Assembly (NCBI RefSeq): GCF_008298035.1
Contig: NZ_CP042910.1
Location: forward strand, 2,066,001 to 2,130,000
DNA length: 64,000 bases
From: Gimesia maris
GTDB taxonomy: Bacteria > Planctomycetota > Planctomycetia > Planctomycetales > Planctomycetaceae
Direction of reading: 5' to 3'
Shown here: positions 25,917 through 34,896 of the stretch, piece by piece
Position numbering within the stretch: the first letter of the stretch is position 1
How the letters are laid out: each line of letters opens with the position of its first letter
Position numbers and translations under genes: made by a program
The notes under the pieces: generated by a model
What the model saw: only the letters and a program-made list of their open reading frames with translations
Databases searched by the model: none
Told to the model about the DNA's origin: nothing

Positions 25917-26645
25917 CTACCAGTAAGTGGGACGTCCATAGAAATCATAGAGTTGTGTTTCGTAAGCGCGATTGACTGGAAGTCGTGGGTCGTACTCCGG
26001 AGCATTTTCAACCTGTGACCGTGTTAAATCTACATGCGCTTTTCGATCATCCCAGGTGAAATGTGTGACCCAGTCGAATGCGATGATCACTTTTTTTCCT
26101 GGCAGCCAGTTACGAGTATCGATCACGAGATAGCGTAAACTCCAACTTTCTGTATCCACGATAATGTCTTCCACATGTCCGAGCGTGTCTTCCATACATT
26201 GAATTTCGTAACCAGTGACTTCATTGGCGCTTCGTAGATGAGGATCACCGTTCCCGGCAGCCACTCGTTCTTTAAGTTCAACGGTAGCCGCAGGGCGATT
26301 CAATATTGGAGTGGGTGAACTTCCCCAGTAAACAGGCCAGTTATAGAAAGACGTTAATGCTGATTCGTACTGCCGGGAAACAGGCTGGTCTGTTTCCACT
26401 GACGGTGCTGCTTCAATATTGGCTTTGGAAAGTACTGTCGGTAGTTCAAAACTATCCAGGTCTGGTTGATCGATTGCTACGGGAGATACCAGGACCTGAC
26501 GATCAGTAAGCCAGCTTCCCGTATCTACCACAAGATATCTCATGATATTGGTATCATCGTCAAACAATAAATCCTGAACAGTTCCACAATCCCCGTCGGT
26601 CGCCAGGACTTTGTAGCCTTTAAGTTCGTTCGTGCTTCGGTACAT
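25917..26645 (-). CDS. Cytosolic protein with two PRC-barrel domains
   Basis: It has 242 residues from the ATG at 26645, which has AGGAGA eight bases ahead. A much longer in-frame extension to 26930 is rejected because it runs into a terminator hairpin and past a sigma-54 promoter. The first PRC-barrel begins ELKGYKVLATDGDCGTVQDL and the second EVTGYEIQCMEDTLGHVEDI; each contains a YLV(V/I)DTxxWL strand. No signal peptide. It is the first gene of a minus-strand run with the lipoprotein, CsbD and secreted PRC-barrel genes. Confidence 0.85.
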   Translation of the reverse strand: MYRSTNELKGYKVLATDGDCGTVQDLLFDDDTNIMRYLVVDTGSWLTDRQVLVSPVAIDQPDLDSFELPTVLSKANIEAAPSVETDQPVSRQYESALTSFYNWPVYWGSSPTPILNRPAATVELKERVAAGNGDPHLRSANEVTGYEIQCMEDTLGHVEDIIVDTESWSLRYLVIDTRNWLPGKKVIIAFDWVTHFTWDDRKAHVDLTRSQVENAPEYDPRLPVNRAYETQLYDFYGRPTYW

Positions 26646-26682
26646 CTCTGTCTCCTTTCCTGGTTCTGTCTGAAGACGAAAT

Positions 26683-26697
26683 GCAGATCGTGTGCCA
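26683..26697 (-). promoter_or_regulatory. Sigma-54 (-24/-12) promoter of the cytosolic PRC-barrel gene
   Basis: On the minus strand TGGCACACGATCTGC has a perfect TGGCAC and the exact spacing to the -12 GC; the -12 element reads CTGC instead of TTGC. The predicted start near 26671 leaves a leader of about 26 bases that contains the AGGAGA ribosome site, a tight and convincing arrangement. Confidence 0.72.
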
Positions 26698-26906
26698 TTC
26701 CGTGGGAATTTCTTTGAGTCAGGAGGGATTTCATTGTAGACCATGCAGAAGGTTCTTTGTTTTACTGACGAAAATGCTGAATTCAGATTATTCTCAGAAT
26801 TAATTTCTGGCTCAGTTAATTCATTTACTAAATAATGTGATCGACCGCTGAGAAACCGCGATGCTTGACCATCAGTCAGCACTTTGATGAAAGGCAGCCA
26901 GATTAA

Positions 26907-26950
26907 TAAAAAAAGCCCTGCGGCGTACATGGTTAGTTCGCCGCAGGGCT
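26907..26950 (-). terminator. Strong intrinsic terminator without an annotated upstream gene
   Basis: A perfect 12-bp stem (arms AGCCCTGCGGCG and CGCCGCAGGGCT, 26914-26925 and 26939-26950) has a 13-base loop and, on the minus strand, is followed by seven T. No protein gene on that strand lies within 280 bases to the right, so it probably ends a small RNA or a leader transcript. Confidence 0.8.
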
Positions 26951-27080
26951 GTCATAGGCCTGCTGATGACCATACTCCGGGAGCAGGTCATGGATGCTTA
27001 AAGTGTAACGCAGAGCTATACACAGTCAATCTATCACAAACCGGTTTTCGATTTAAATTCTTCATTTACAGACCAGGTTA
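26907..27080 (-). ncRNA. Candidate small structured RNA ending at the orphan terminator
   Basis: The minus strand here would give an RNA that ends in the 12-bp terminator. Just before it is a second hairpin with ATGACC/GGTCAT arms at about 26967-26992 enclosing CTCC/GGAG. No open reading frame of useful length fits. The 5' end is a guess. An attenuated leader of the PRC-barrel gene is the alternative, but that gene has its own promoter downstream of this terminator. Family not recognised. Confidence 0.4.
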
Positions 27081-27230
27081 TCAGTTTTCGAGACGCTGAA
27101 TCGTCCACAAGGAAAACGAATTGCCAGGGTTTTATTTTCTGACTCTTTGTAAAACAGAAATCAGATTGCTAGAATAGAAAAATTCTGTGAAAGAAATCCT
27201 TTCAAATATTGAATCAGTTTGGAATAAATT

Positions 27231-28697
27231 ATGTCTCAGGCATTAGTGGTGGATGATGATCGCACGGTACTCGAGATGGTACGTCGATCGCTGGAAAAAA
27301 TGAACGTCGATGTCATCACGGCTGGCACCGCTGACGAGGCGATGGATGCGATTCGGGAGAGTTCTCCTGAAGTTGTTCTACTGGATATTATGCTGCCTTC
27401 GGTATCCGGTTTAGACGTATTTCGCGAAATCCATAAACTTGATCGACGTTTACCAGTCGTGTTTATTACATCTTCCAGTGAAAGTAATGTTGCGATTGAA
27501 GCCATGCAACTGGGGGCCTTTGACTATCTTGCCAAGCCTCTGGATCTCCCTAAATTGAATCAGCTGGTCCAGAAGGCTATTGAGACACGTCGGCTGATGA
27601 ATATCCCGGTTGCATTGCCGGTGGGTGATACTAAAGCCAGTAAAGGGGATCAGTTTGTAGGGCGTAGTCCACAAATGCTTGAAGTATTCAAGTCGATTGG
27701 GCGTGTCGCAGCGGAAAACGTCAATGTTCTTATTCGTGGAGAAAGTGGAACTGGGAAAGAACTTGTTGCCAGGGCAATTTATCAGCATAGTCCCCGCTCC
27801 AAAGACAGTTTCATGGCCGTCAACTGTGCTGCGCTCACGGAAACACTTCTGGAAAGCGAACTGTTTGGCTATGAAAAGGGAGCCTTTACAGGCGCAGACA
27901 GACAGCGAATCGGTAAATTTGAACAATGTAATGGGGGGACAATCTTCCTTGATGAAGTGGGAGATATGTCACAACTGACTCAGGGAAAGGTACTGCGTCT
28001 GTTGCAGGAACAGAGATTTGAACGGGTTGGCGGTAATAAAACGATTGAAACCGACGTCCGTATTATTGCAGCCACGAACCGCAATCTGGAAGAGATGGTT
28101 AAGGCGGGTTTATTCCGTGAAGATCTGTTCTACCGACTTAATGGAATGACAATTTCGCTGCCTCCTTTACGTGAACGGGGTGATGATATCGCATTGCTGG
28201 TCGAGCATTATCTGAATGAAGCATGTTTTGAAATGGGGCGTACAGAAACAGAAGGGGTCTCTTCAGAAGCTCTGGAGATGATGATTCAGTATCCCTGGCC
28301 TGGAAATGTCAGGGAACTTCAAAGCGTGGTTCGGCAGTCTCTGTTGAAGAGCACTTCTCCCATCATTGTTCCTTCCTTTCTACCAGATGAATTATCCAGA
28401 CGGTTCAGCACGCAGGCGGTTCCATCAGAGCCTCAAGCTGATATCAATGGTGATGATTCGCCATTATCTGATTTACGTCTGTTCGTGGATCAGCGTCTTG
28501 CGGAACAATCTACAGATCTATACAGCGAAACACTGGAAGCGATGGAACGATATCTGTTGACTCGCGTTTTGAATGAAACGAGCGGTAATCAGACACGTGC
28601 TGCCGAAATTCTTGGAATCACTCGCGGCAAGATACGTGATCGCATTGCGCAGTTTGGTATCTCCCTTGAGAAAACCGTCAGTATAGATGAGAACTAG
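27231..28697 (+). CDS. NtrC-family sigma-54-dependent response regulator
   Basis: It has 488 residues. The receiver domain (1-120) has Asp9/10, phospho-acceptor Asp52 and Lys102 intact. The AAA+ domain (about 140-380) has Walker A GESGTGKE (170-177), the sigma-54 contact loop GAFTGA (217-222), and a Walker B-type GGTIFLDEVGDM. The C-terminal Fis-type helix-turn-helix is TRAAEILGITRGKIRDRI. It is embedded among three genes or clusters with sigma-54 promoters and is the best candidate for their activator. No sensor kinase is directly adjacent; the hybrid kinase at 30049 is the nearest. The TAG stop lies inside the end of a dispersed repeat. Confidence 0.93.
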   Translation: MSQALVVDDDRTVLEMVRRSLEKMNVDVITAGTADEAMDAIRESSPEVVLLDIMLPSVSGLDVFREIHKLDRRLPVVFITSSSESNVAIEAMQLGAFDYLAKPLDLPKLNQLVQKAIETRRLMNIPVALPVGDTKASKGDQFVGRSPQMLEVFKSIGRVAAENVNVLIRGESGTGKELVARAIYQHSPRSKDSFMAVNCAALTETLLESELFGYEKGAFTGADRQRIGKFEQCNGGTIFLDEVGDMSQLTQGKVLRLLQEQRFERVGGNKTIETDVRIIAATNRNLEEMVKAGLFREDLFYRLNGMTISLPPLRERGDDIALLVEHYLNEACFEMGRTETEGVSSEALEMMIQYPWPGNVRELQSVVRQSLLKSTSPIIVPSFLPDELSRRFSTQAVPSEPQADINGDDSPLSDLRLFVDQRLAEQSTDLYSETLEAMERYLLTRVLNETSGNQTRAAEILGITRGKIRDRIAQFGISLEKTVSIDEN

Positions 28698-28789
28698 AGC
28701 GCGTCACATTTACACATAGCGTTTCCCGGTCTGCGATACTCGATCTGAATGGCCCTGGAGACGCTACGGTAAAACTGGACACAGTCTAG
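28694..28789 (-). repeat. Dispersed 95-bp repeat, copy A
   Basis: It reads from CTAGAGCGCGTCACAT to GGACACAGTCTAGA and is nearly identical to copy B at 34893. It has internal inverted arms TAGCGT(T)/(G)ACGCTA. Its left CTAG supplies the stop codon of the NtrC gene. Confidence 0.85.
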
Positions 28790-28880
28790 ATCGCGTCACA
28801 TCTTATCATAGCGTCACTTGCTCTATCAGCTCGCTCTAACTCGACCTGAAGCCGCTGGTGTAAAACTGCTCACAGCCTGG
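28786..28880 (-). repeat. Dispersed 95-bp repeat, diverged copy A2 in tandem with A
   Basis: It starts at the CTAGATCGCGTCACAT that closes copy A, then ATCATAGCGTCAC, a diverged middle, and ends GTAAAACTGCTCACAGCCTGG. It shares both ends with the family but little of the core. Confidence 0.65.
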
Positions 28881-29037
28881 CGGTCGCTTAACGCCCAGGC
28901 GCGTCTCCCATCGAGCGATCAGCAATCGATTTTCCACTACCAAACAGTGAATTCAGAATCCTGTACGGATTTTATCAGTGCTCCAACATGCTTTTGTTTA
29001 ATGGCTTACGTCGATTTGTCGTATTGTACTTTCAGCT

Positions 29038-29052
29038 TGGCACAGCGATTGC
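29038..29052 (+). promoter_or_regulatory. Sigma-54 (-24/-12) promoter upstream of the DUF1328 gene
   Basis: TGGCACAGCGATTGC is a full match to TGGCAC-N5-TTGC with exact spacing. The predicted start near 29064 is about 160 bases upstream of the ATG at 29225. The rest of the 28698-29224 intergenic region holds only the two repeat copies. Confidence 0.82.
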
Positions 29053-29224
29053 GAAGTCCTGTATTATCACAGCAATGTGAATGAAATTGAAACAAGCAAA
29101 TCGAATGAACCAGGGGCATACCTGGTCGGCTGGCAAATTTGAACCTCAATCCAACCAGCCGGATCGGGCTTTAGAACCTGGTTTCGCAGGAGTTTACAAT
29201 CCCACAAATTGAAAGGGTATCACC

Positions 29225-29392
29225 ATGTTGAGTTGGGCATTAATGTTTTTAGTAATTGCACTGGTAGCGGGTCTGTTTGGTTTTGGTCTGGTCGGCGGCA
29301 TGGCCTATGGCGCAGCAAAGATCTGCTTTTTTATCTTTCTCGTATTAGCTGTCATCAGTCTGCTGACAGGTAAGAGAGTTCCCACAGAATAA
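29225..29392 (+). CDS. DUF1328 (YtjA-type) small membrane protein
   Basis: It has 55 residues and starts [20 protein letters not shown]. Two membrane helices are separated by a glycine-rich turn with [13 protein letters not shown], and the end is [10 protein letters not shown]. This is the full length and pattern of DUF1328 proteins, which are often found with CsbD and GlsB-type stress genes. A sigma-54 promoter lies upstream. Confidence 0.85.
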   Translation: MLSWALMFLVIALVAGLFGFGLVGGMAYGAAKICFFIFLVLAVISLLTGKRVPTE

Positions 29393-29442
29393 GTATTTGA
29401 AGAAAGCGATATACGCTTGATTCGAAACTGCTGAGACGACTG

Positions 29443-29472
29443 GCCGATGGCATTCAAAAGAGTGCCATCGGC
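29443..29472. other. Perfect hairpin between two small stress genes
   Basis: Arms GCCGATGGCA and TGCCATCGGC (10 bp, perfect) flank a 10-base loop. No T run follows on either strand, so it may be a weak terminator or an mRNA-stability or processing element between the DUF1328 gene and the gene at 29523. Confidence 0.6.
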
Positions 29473-29522
29473 TTGGTCTGTCATGTGCTTGCGGTCGTTG
29501 TTCAACATACTGGAGAAATCAG

Positions 29523-29819
29523 ATGCAAAACGTAATCATCATCGTTCTGATCATAGTAGCGGTTGTCGCCATGGTGGTGGGAGGTTGGATTTCGTTTGCT
29601 GACCTGGATGACAGCGCAACTATGACAATCCATAAAAACGAAGTTAAAAAAGATACGGAACAAGCAGTAAGAAAAGGAGAGGAACTCGTTGAGGATGCAG
29701 CGAGAGAAGGAAGAAAGCTGATGAACCAGACAGAAGATGCGATCGATTCTGAAGAGTCAGTCGAGGAAGAATCAGATATCAATCGTAATCAAACAGAGGC
29801 TTTAGACACTCCCAGGTAA
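29523..29819 (+). CDS. Small single-pass membrane protein with an acidic helical tail
   Basis: It has 98 residues with a GGAG ribosome site. One N-terminal membrane helix (VIIIVLIIVAVVAMVVGGWI) is followed by a charged, probably helical cytosolic or periplasmic tail (KKDTEQAVRKGEELVEDAAR) and a very acidic end. No family recognised. It follows the DUF1328 gene by 130 bp and may share its sigma-54 promoter. Confidence 0.7.
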   Translation: MQNVIIIVLIIVAVVAMVVGGWISFADLDDSATMTIHKNEVKKDTEQAVRKGEELVEDAAREGRKLMNQTEDAIDSEESVEEESDINRNQTEALDTPR

Positions 29820-30048
29820 ATAGACGAGTGGAATAAATTAAAAGCCACGATATTTAATGCTGGAACCGCTCAGCACAATCAAGATACCATTATCACAATC
29901 CCCCTCAACTGAATCCCTGCTCTCTACAGGTTGTCATGGAAATAATAATTCCATTCTGTTAAATTGGTGTCATATCCGCTTCAGTAAATACCCTCATCAG
30001 TAAATTCACAAGAATTCTAATCTTTTTTCCAGTCGGGCATGAAAACGC

Positions 30049-33000
30049 ATGGGACTTTCCTCAAAGCCAGAATTCCCGAAGAATGCTTTATGGGCTTCCG
30101 ATGGCCGATTACAGACAATTGTTGATTCCGCAATGGATGCGGTTATCACCATGGATATAGATGGTGATGTCGTTGACTGGAATCGGCGGGCCGAAGAAAT
30201 ATTTGGCTGGTCTCGAGATGAAGCAATCGGAAGCGCGGTCGCGGAATTAATCATCCCTCCTCAATATCTCGCCCAGCATCAGGATGGACTTCGGCAGTTT
30301 AAATCTACCGGGGAAGGGCGGTTGATTAATAATAAAATGGAATTGACAGCGCTCCGCCGGAACGGTCATGAATTCCCGGTTGAAATGATCATCACACAAA
30401 TTGAATGGCATGGTCAGGTTATTTTCAATGCTTTTGTAAGAGATGTTTCTGACAGAAAAGAAGCGGAGCAGCTTATTGCCCGTGAGAAACTTGAGGCGGC
30501 CCTGTTACAACAGGCGAGTTTTTCCTCATCGACAAGCGACGCTCTCGAAGATGCGTTAAGAATTTGTGTTGCCAACCTGGGAGATATTTCAGGTTGGCCC
30601 ATTGGTCATGCTTACCTGCGTCACCAGGGAGGAAATCGTCTTGTCTCGTCACGAATCTGGCATCTGGCAAATCGAGACCATTTTCTGGACTTACGGGATG
30701 AATCAGAGAAGCAGTCGTTTGTGCGTGGAGAAGATCTGCCAGGATATGTCTGGAGTCGCGGTGAACCTGTCTGGGTGACAGACTTTGAAAATGAAGAAAT
30801 CATTACTCAAAAGCGAGACTTTGCCGCACTGGGTGTTCGGTCAGCTTTTGCATTTCCAGTAAAACTCGATGGCGATGTGATCGCCGTGGTCGAGTTCTTT
30901 AATACCAGGCTCATTTCTCCGGATCTGAATCTACTGGCATTATCTCGCGGGGTCAGTAATCTGATCAGACATGTCATTGAAAGGGTTCAGTGGCAGGAAG
31001 AACGTACCAGGCTGGCCGCCATTGTTGATTCTTCAGGGGATGCCATTATTGGAAAAGCACCCGATGGCACAATCACCTCCTGGAATAATGGAGCCGAAGT
31101 TATATATGGTTGGCTGGAAGAAGAAGTTATCGGTGAGACCGTATCAATTCTGCTGCCTCCCGGAATGGCTCGTGAAGAGTCTGAAATACTGGAAGCGATG
31201 AAAACGGGACGCAGGCTGGATCAGTTTCAGACGAGACGCATGCGGAAAGATGGAACCATTATCGATGTGGCTATTACCGTTTCCCCTATACGTGGAATGG
31301 ATCAACAGGTCGTAGGGTCATCGAGTATCGAGAGAGATATCACTGCCAGGCGCCGTCGTGAAGAGGAACTGAGTAAAGCCAAGGATGAAGCTGAACAGGC
31401 AACACGCGCGCAGGGCGAATTTCTGGCCAATGTCAGCCATGAACTCCGCACACCCATGAATGCGATCCTGGGGATGCTTGAATTGACTTTGCAGGAAAAC
31501 CTGACACCGCTTAAACGGGATTATTTGCAGACAGCAAAAGATTCAGCAGACTCACTGCTTCTGCTTGTGAATGATATTCTGGATTTTTCGCGATTGGAGG
31601 CTGGGCATTTTGAACTGGAACCTGTTCCATTCAGCTTACGGGTCATGATTGACGAAGCAGTGAAAACGCTTTCGCTGCGTGCCTGTGAGAAAGGGTTGGA
31701 ATTAATCTGCCGCATTGATAAACGGGTACCGTCTCAGGTACTGGGTGACCCGGTCCGCCTGCGTCAGATTCTGACCAATCTGGCCGGGAATGCGATCAAA
31801 TTCACAGAACAGGGAGAAGTGGTTGTTGATGTCAAACTGATTGAGCCTGCAGGTGAAATCCCGCTTCCCAGACTTCAACCGGGAGAAAAGGCTCTGCTGG
31901 AATTCAGCGTGTCTGATACGGGTATTGGAATCGCGGTGGAAGATCAGAAACGAATTTTTGCTCCTTTTGCACAGGCGGATGCATCGACAACGCGACATTA
32001 TTCTGGAACAGGCCTGGGGCTGGCGATCTGTCACGAACTGATCGGCTTAATGGATGGAGAAATGTACTTAACCAGTGAACCGGGAGAAGGGAGCTGCTTC
32101 TCTTTCCAGGTGATTTTACCGGTGGCAGAACCGGAAGAATCAGTCCAGGGAAACGAAAAAGCTTCAGTGTCTGAGTTACGTGATCTTCCGGTACTGGTGG
32201 TAGATGATAATCAGACGAATCGTGTCATTTTAGAAGAAATGCTGACCAACTGGTCCATGTCTCCGACACCCGTTGACTCTGCGCGGGAAGCATTAGACCA
32301 ACTCTCTGCACTCAGCGAGAAAGAGAAATCTTATCCACTGGTGATTGTGGATGCCCTGATGCCGGAAACAGATGGTTTTATGCTGCTGGAACAGGCGCGG
32401 GAAGAAGGACTGCTTGATTCAGCGACCATTCTGATGCTGTCTTCTGCCGATCACCAGATTTTCAGTGAACGATGCCAGGGCCTGGATATTTCCGCATTTC
32501 TGGAAAAACCGGTGTCACAATCAGATCTGCTGGATGCCATCATGACCGCCTTGAAGGGGCCTCAACTGGAAAGTTCCAGCGTGTCCCAGATCAGAGAATC
32601 AAAACAGACTTTGCGAGTACTGGTGGCAGAAGATACTCCAGCAAACCAGAAAGTGATTAACGCGATCCTCAAGAAACGGGGGCATCAGTGTGTGATCGCC
32701 GATAATGGTCGTGAAGCGGTTGATTGTCTGCGAAATGAGTCATTTGATGTGGTATTGATGGACGTGCAGATGCCAACGATGGATGGTTTGCAGGCAACAG
32801 CCATGATTCGTGAGAACGAATATGGTTCTGGTGTGCACACTCCCATTATTGCAATGACAGCCTATGCGATGCGCGGGGATCGCGATAAATGTATAGCGGC
32901 TGGCATGGATAGCTATATTTCTAAACCCATAGATGCCAAAAAACTGATCTTGATACTGGAGCGACTGGCAATGCGTCATCAGAAGACCAATTTACCCGAG

Positions 33001-33438
33001 AATAGTCTTGCGAGTTCAAAAGTCTCTCTTGAGGAGTCAGAACAAGAACTGTTGCAGGAGCCTTCCCCATCTAAACCGCCCACAGTAGATTCCAGGCCCG
33101 TAATTGACATGCGGGCCGCCCTCAAACGAGTCGGTGATGATATGACAATCCTCAACGATATGGTCAATTTCTTTTTCGAAGACGCCCCCGGGCTACTGAA
33201 AGAAATCAATCAACAGGCAGTGGCAGGTGATGCGGAAGAACTGACGCGTGCAGCACACAGTTTGAAAGGACTATGTGCTAACTTTAATGCCTATCCAGCC
33301 GTGGAAGTGGCGAAAACGATCGAGGAATATGGACGCCAGGGAAAGCTTCTGGAAGTACCTGCTGTGATTCCCGTTCTTGAGTCGGAATTCACACGGCTCA
33401 ATAGCGAGCTCTCCGCATGGAAATCTGAGAATTCCTGA
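30049..33438 (+). CDS. Cytosolic hybrid histidine kinase (PAS-GAF-PAS-HisKA-HATPase-REC-REC-Hpt)
   Basis: It has 1129 residues and no membrane segment. A PAS domain (about 20-140), a GAF domain (about 160-310), a second PAS (about 320-440), HisKA with His464 (VSHELRTPMN), HATPase with NLAGNAIKF and SGTGLGLAI, REC1 with Asp768, REC2 with Asp905 (LMDVQMPTMDG), and a C-terminal Hpt domain with His1070 (AAHSLKG). All relay residues are present, so it can run a complete His-Asp-His relay. The output regulator is not adjacent; the NtrC regulator at 27231 is the nearest candidate (inference). The ribosome site is weak. Confidence 0.92.
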   Translation: MGLSSKPEFPKNALWASDGRLQTIVDSAMDAVITMDIDGDVVDWNRRAEEIFGWSRDEAIGSAVAELIIPPQYLAQHQDGLRQFKSTGEGRLINNKMELTALRRNGHEFPVEMIITQIEWHGQVIFNAFVRDVSDRKEAEQLIAREKLEAALLQQASFSSSTSDALEDALRICVANLGDISGWPIGHAYLRHQGGNRLVSSRIWHLANRDHFLDLRDESEKQSFVRGEDLPGYVWSRGEPVWVTDFENEEIITQKRDFAALGVRSAFAFPVKLDGDVIAVVEFFNTRLISPDLNLLALSRGVSNLIRHVIERVQWQEERTRLAAIVDSSGDAIIGKAPDGTITSWNNGAEVIYGWLEEEVIGETVSILLPPGMAREESEILEAMKTGRRLDQFQTRRMRKDGTIIDVAITVSPIRGMDQQVVGSSSIERDITARRRREEELSKAKDEAEQATRAQGEFLANVSHELRTPMNAILGMLELTLQENLTPLKRDYLQTAKDSADSLLLLVNDILDFSRLEAGHFELEPVPFSLRVMIDEAVKTLSLRACEKGLELICRIDKRVPSQVLGDPVRLRQILTNLAGNAIKFTEQGEVVVDVKLIEPAGEIPLPRLQPGEKALLEFSVSDTGIGIAVEDQKRIFAPFAQADASTTRHYSGTGLGLAICHELIGLMDGEMYLTSEPGEGSCFSFQVILPVAEPEESVQGNEKASVSELRDLPVLVVDDNQTNRVILEEMLTNWSMSPTPVDSAREALDQLSALSEKEKSYPLVIVDALMPETDGFMLLEQAREEGLLDSATILMLSSADHQIFSERCQGLDISAFLEKPVSQSDLLDAIMTALKGPQLESSSVSQIRESKQTLRVLVAEDTPANQKVINAILKKRGHQCVIADNGREAVDCLRNESFDVVLMDVQMPTMDGLQATAMIRENEYGSGVHTPIIAMTAYAMRGDRDKCIAAGMDSYISKPIDAKKLILILERLAMRHQKTNLPENSLASSKVSLEESEQELLQEPSPSKPPTVDSRPVIDMRAALKRVGDDMTILNDMVNFFFEDAPGLLKEINQQAVAGDAEELTRAAHSLKGLCANFNAYPAVEVAKTIEEYGRQGKLLEVPAVIPVLESEFTRLNSELSAWKSENS

Positions 33439-33878
33439 TTTGCACAATAAATGGTTCCTATCAGCAAGTCAGTAAATACCTCACCCGAGTCGTTCTGAAC
33501 TGATGGCTCTGCATTCAAGCCGGTCGCGCTGCTGCCAGGAACATGCTCCATTAATGGATTCCTCTACCGCTTAAACCTTATAATACCCCTGTTTTTAACG
33601 TTTATATAGTTTATGTTCACGTTGCTGGGGGATTGGTATGGGATGTGCTTCTTAATCCACTAAATCACTTTGAAAATTTGATCCGGAATCAAACCAGGTT
33701 CGTTGTCAGAGTGTGTGGAGTTTTACTATAGCGGCTCCGAGACCTTCTGGGCCGAGTCGAATAGATTGACAGACACGATAGTAAAATGCGATGCACCCTG
33801 GAACCAATGTGAAATCTGACTCCGTTTCAAGGGGCACTACAACAGATTGCTTTAAGCAATTCAGAAAGGAAACAGGCG
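33439..33878. other. Intergenic region with repeat copy E
   Basis: These 440 bases contain no convincing gene. The only recognised element is the diverged dispersed repeat at 33706-33801; the Pmp3/YqaE promoter must lie close to or within it. Confidence 0.5.
33706..33801 (+). repeat. Dispersed 95-bp repeat, diverged copy E
   Basis: It keeps the order AGTTTTACTATAGCGGCTCC, a GAGTCGAATAGAT core and ATGCGATGCACCCTGG end of the family, with changes in the right stem arm. Confidence 0.65.
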
Positions 33879-34085
33879 ATGTCAACTCACTACCCTCAAC
33901 ACGCTCAACCACAATCTTCTACTTTCATGGATGTGGTCAGGATTATCCTGGCAATCATTTTGCCGCCAGTGGGAGTTTTAATGCAAGTCGGACTGGGAAT
34001 GCATTTCTGGCTGAATATTGTCTTGACTCTGTGTGGTTACATTCCCGGGCTTGTGCATGCAGTCTGGGTCATAGCGAAAAAATAA
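33879..34085 (+). CDS. Pmp3/YqaE-family small membrane protein
   Basis: It has 68 residues: a polar 17-residue N terminus, then two membrane helices with the family signature IILAIILPPVGVLMQVGLG and LCGYIPGLVHAVWV. Pmp3 proteins affect membrane potential and ion and cold tolerance (known mainly from eukaryotes). AGGAAA precedes the ATG. It lies 52 bp before the TrkA-C protein on the same strand. Confidence 0.9.
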   Translation: MSTHYPQHAQPQSSTFMDVVRIILAIILPPVGVLMQVGLGMHFWLNIVLTLCGYIPGLVHAVWVIAKK

Positions 34086-34137
34086 TGAATCGCAGCAAGT
34101 TCAACTATTTTAAACATTGCATTGAATAGAAAAAACC

Positions 34138-34896
34138 ATGTTTGCGATCATTTCACTGATAGTGATTATTGTCGTATCAATCATTGTGGTTCGAGTGGCA
34201 ACAGTCGCATTAACGTTGACAGGGCTTTCCACTCCACTGGCACGATTTCAGGCACGCTCTGCATTTACCAGTACCGGATTCACCACAAGTGAGACGGAAA
34301 AAGTGATGCGTCACCCTGTTCGTCGTCGGATCATCATGGCACTGATGATTCTCGGTAATGCGGGAATCGTAACGGCAATTTCTTCTCTCATTATTTCCTT
34401 TGTCGGTGCAGATTCCAGTACAGGCCTCTGGTTACGCATTGCACTTCTCGCTGCTGGCTTGTCATTACTCTGGATGCTTGCTTACAGTGAATGGATTGAT
34501 CATCGTATCTCCCGGGTGATTCAGAATGCGCTCCAGCGCTGGACTGATCTTGAAATTCGAGATTACGCAGGACTGCTCCATCTGACGGGCGACTACCTCG
34601 TGGTGGAACTGAATGTGAACCCCGACGGCTGGCTTGCCGATAAAAAACTGACTGAGCTGAAATTGGATTCAGAAGGGATCCTGGTGCTGGGGATTGAAAA
34701 ACCGGACACAAGCTATGTCGGGGCTCCCAGGGGAGGGACACGTCTGGAAGTGAACGATCGCGTCCTGCTTTATGGCAAGGCCAGTGTCTTGAAAAATCTC
34801 GATGAGCGACGTTCTGGAGCTGCCGGGAACTGGGAACACCATAAAGCAGTCGACGAACAGCAACGCAGCGAACAGGAACAGGTGACCCAGATCTAG
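34138..34896 (+). CDS. Membrane protein with a TrkA-C (RCK_C) domain
   Basis: It has 252 residues with three membrane helices (about 5-30, 62-85 and 97-115), and a loop ARSAFTSTGFTTSETEKV between the first two. Residues about 150-222 form a RCK_C/TrkA-C fold (LAD KKLTEL, GILVLGIEKP, LEVNDRVLLYG), the module that binds ligands in K+ transport systems. The ion-channel part is not a standard KtrB/TrkH pore, so a regulatory role in ion homeostasis is inferred. Its TAG stop lies in the end of repeat copy B. Confidence 0.82.
   Translation: MFAIISLIVIIVVSIIVVRVATVALTLTGLSTPLARFQARSAFTSTGFTTSETEKVMRHPVRRRIIMALMILGNAGIVTAISSLIISFVGADSSTGLWLRIALLAAGLSLLWMLAYSEWIDHRISRVIQNALQRWTDLEIRDYAGLLHLTGDYLVVELNVNPDGWLADKKLTELKLDSEGILVLGIEKPDTSYVGAPRGGTRLEVNDRVLLYGKASVLKNLDERRSGAAGNWEHHKAVDEQQRSEQEQVTQI

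Noticed and set aside
26646-26930. N-terminal extension of the PRC-barrel gene to an ATG at 26930
   Set aside because: It would place a terminator stem and a sigma-54 promoter inside the coding region, while the ATG at 26645 has an excellent ribosome site.
29475-29492. Possible -24/-12 element (TGGTCT ... GTGC) before the gene at 29523
   Set aside because: Only the GG/GC spacing fits; both elements deviate and a better promoter exists upstream at 29038.
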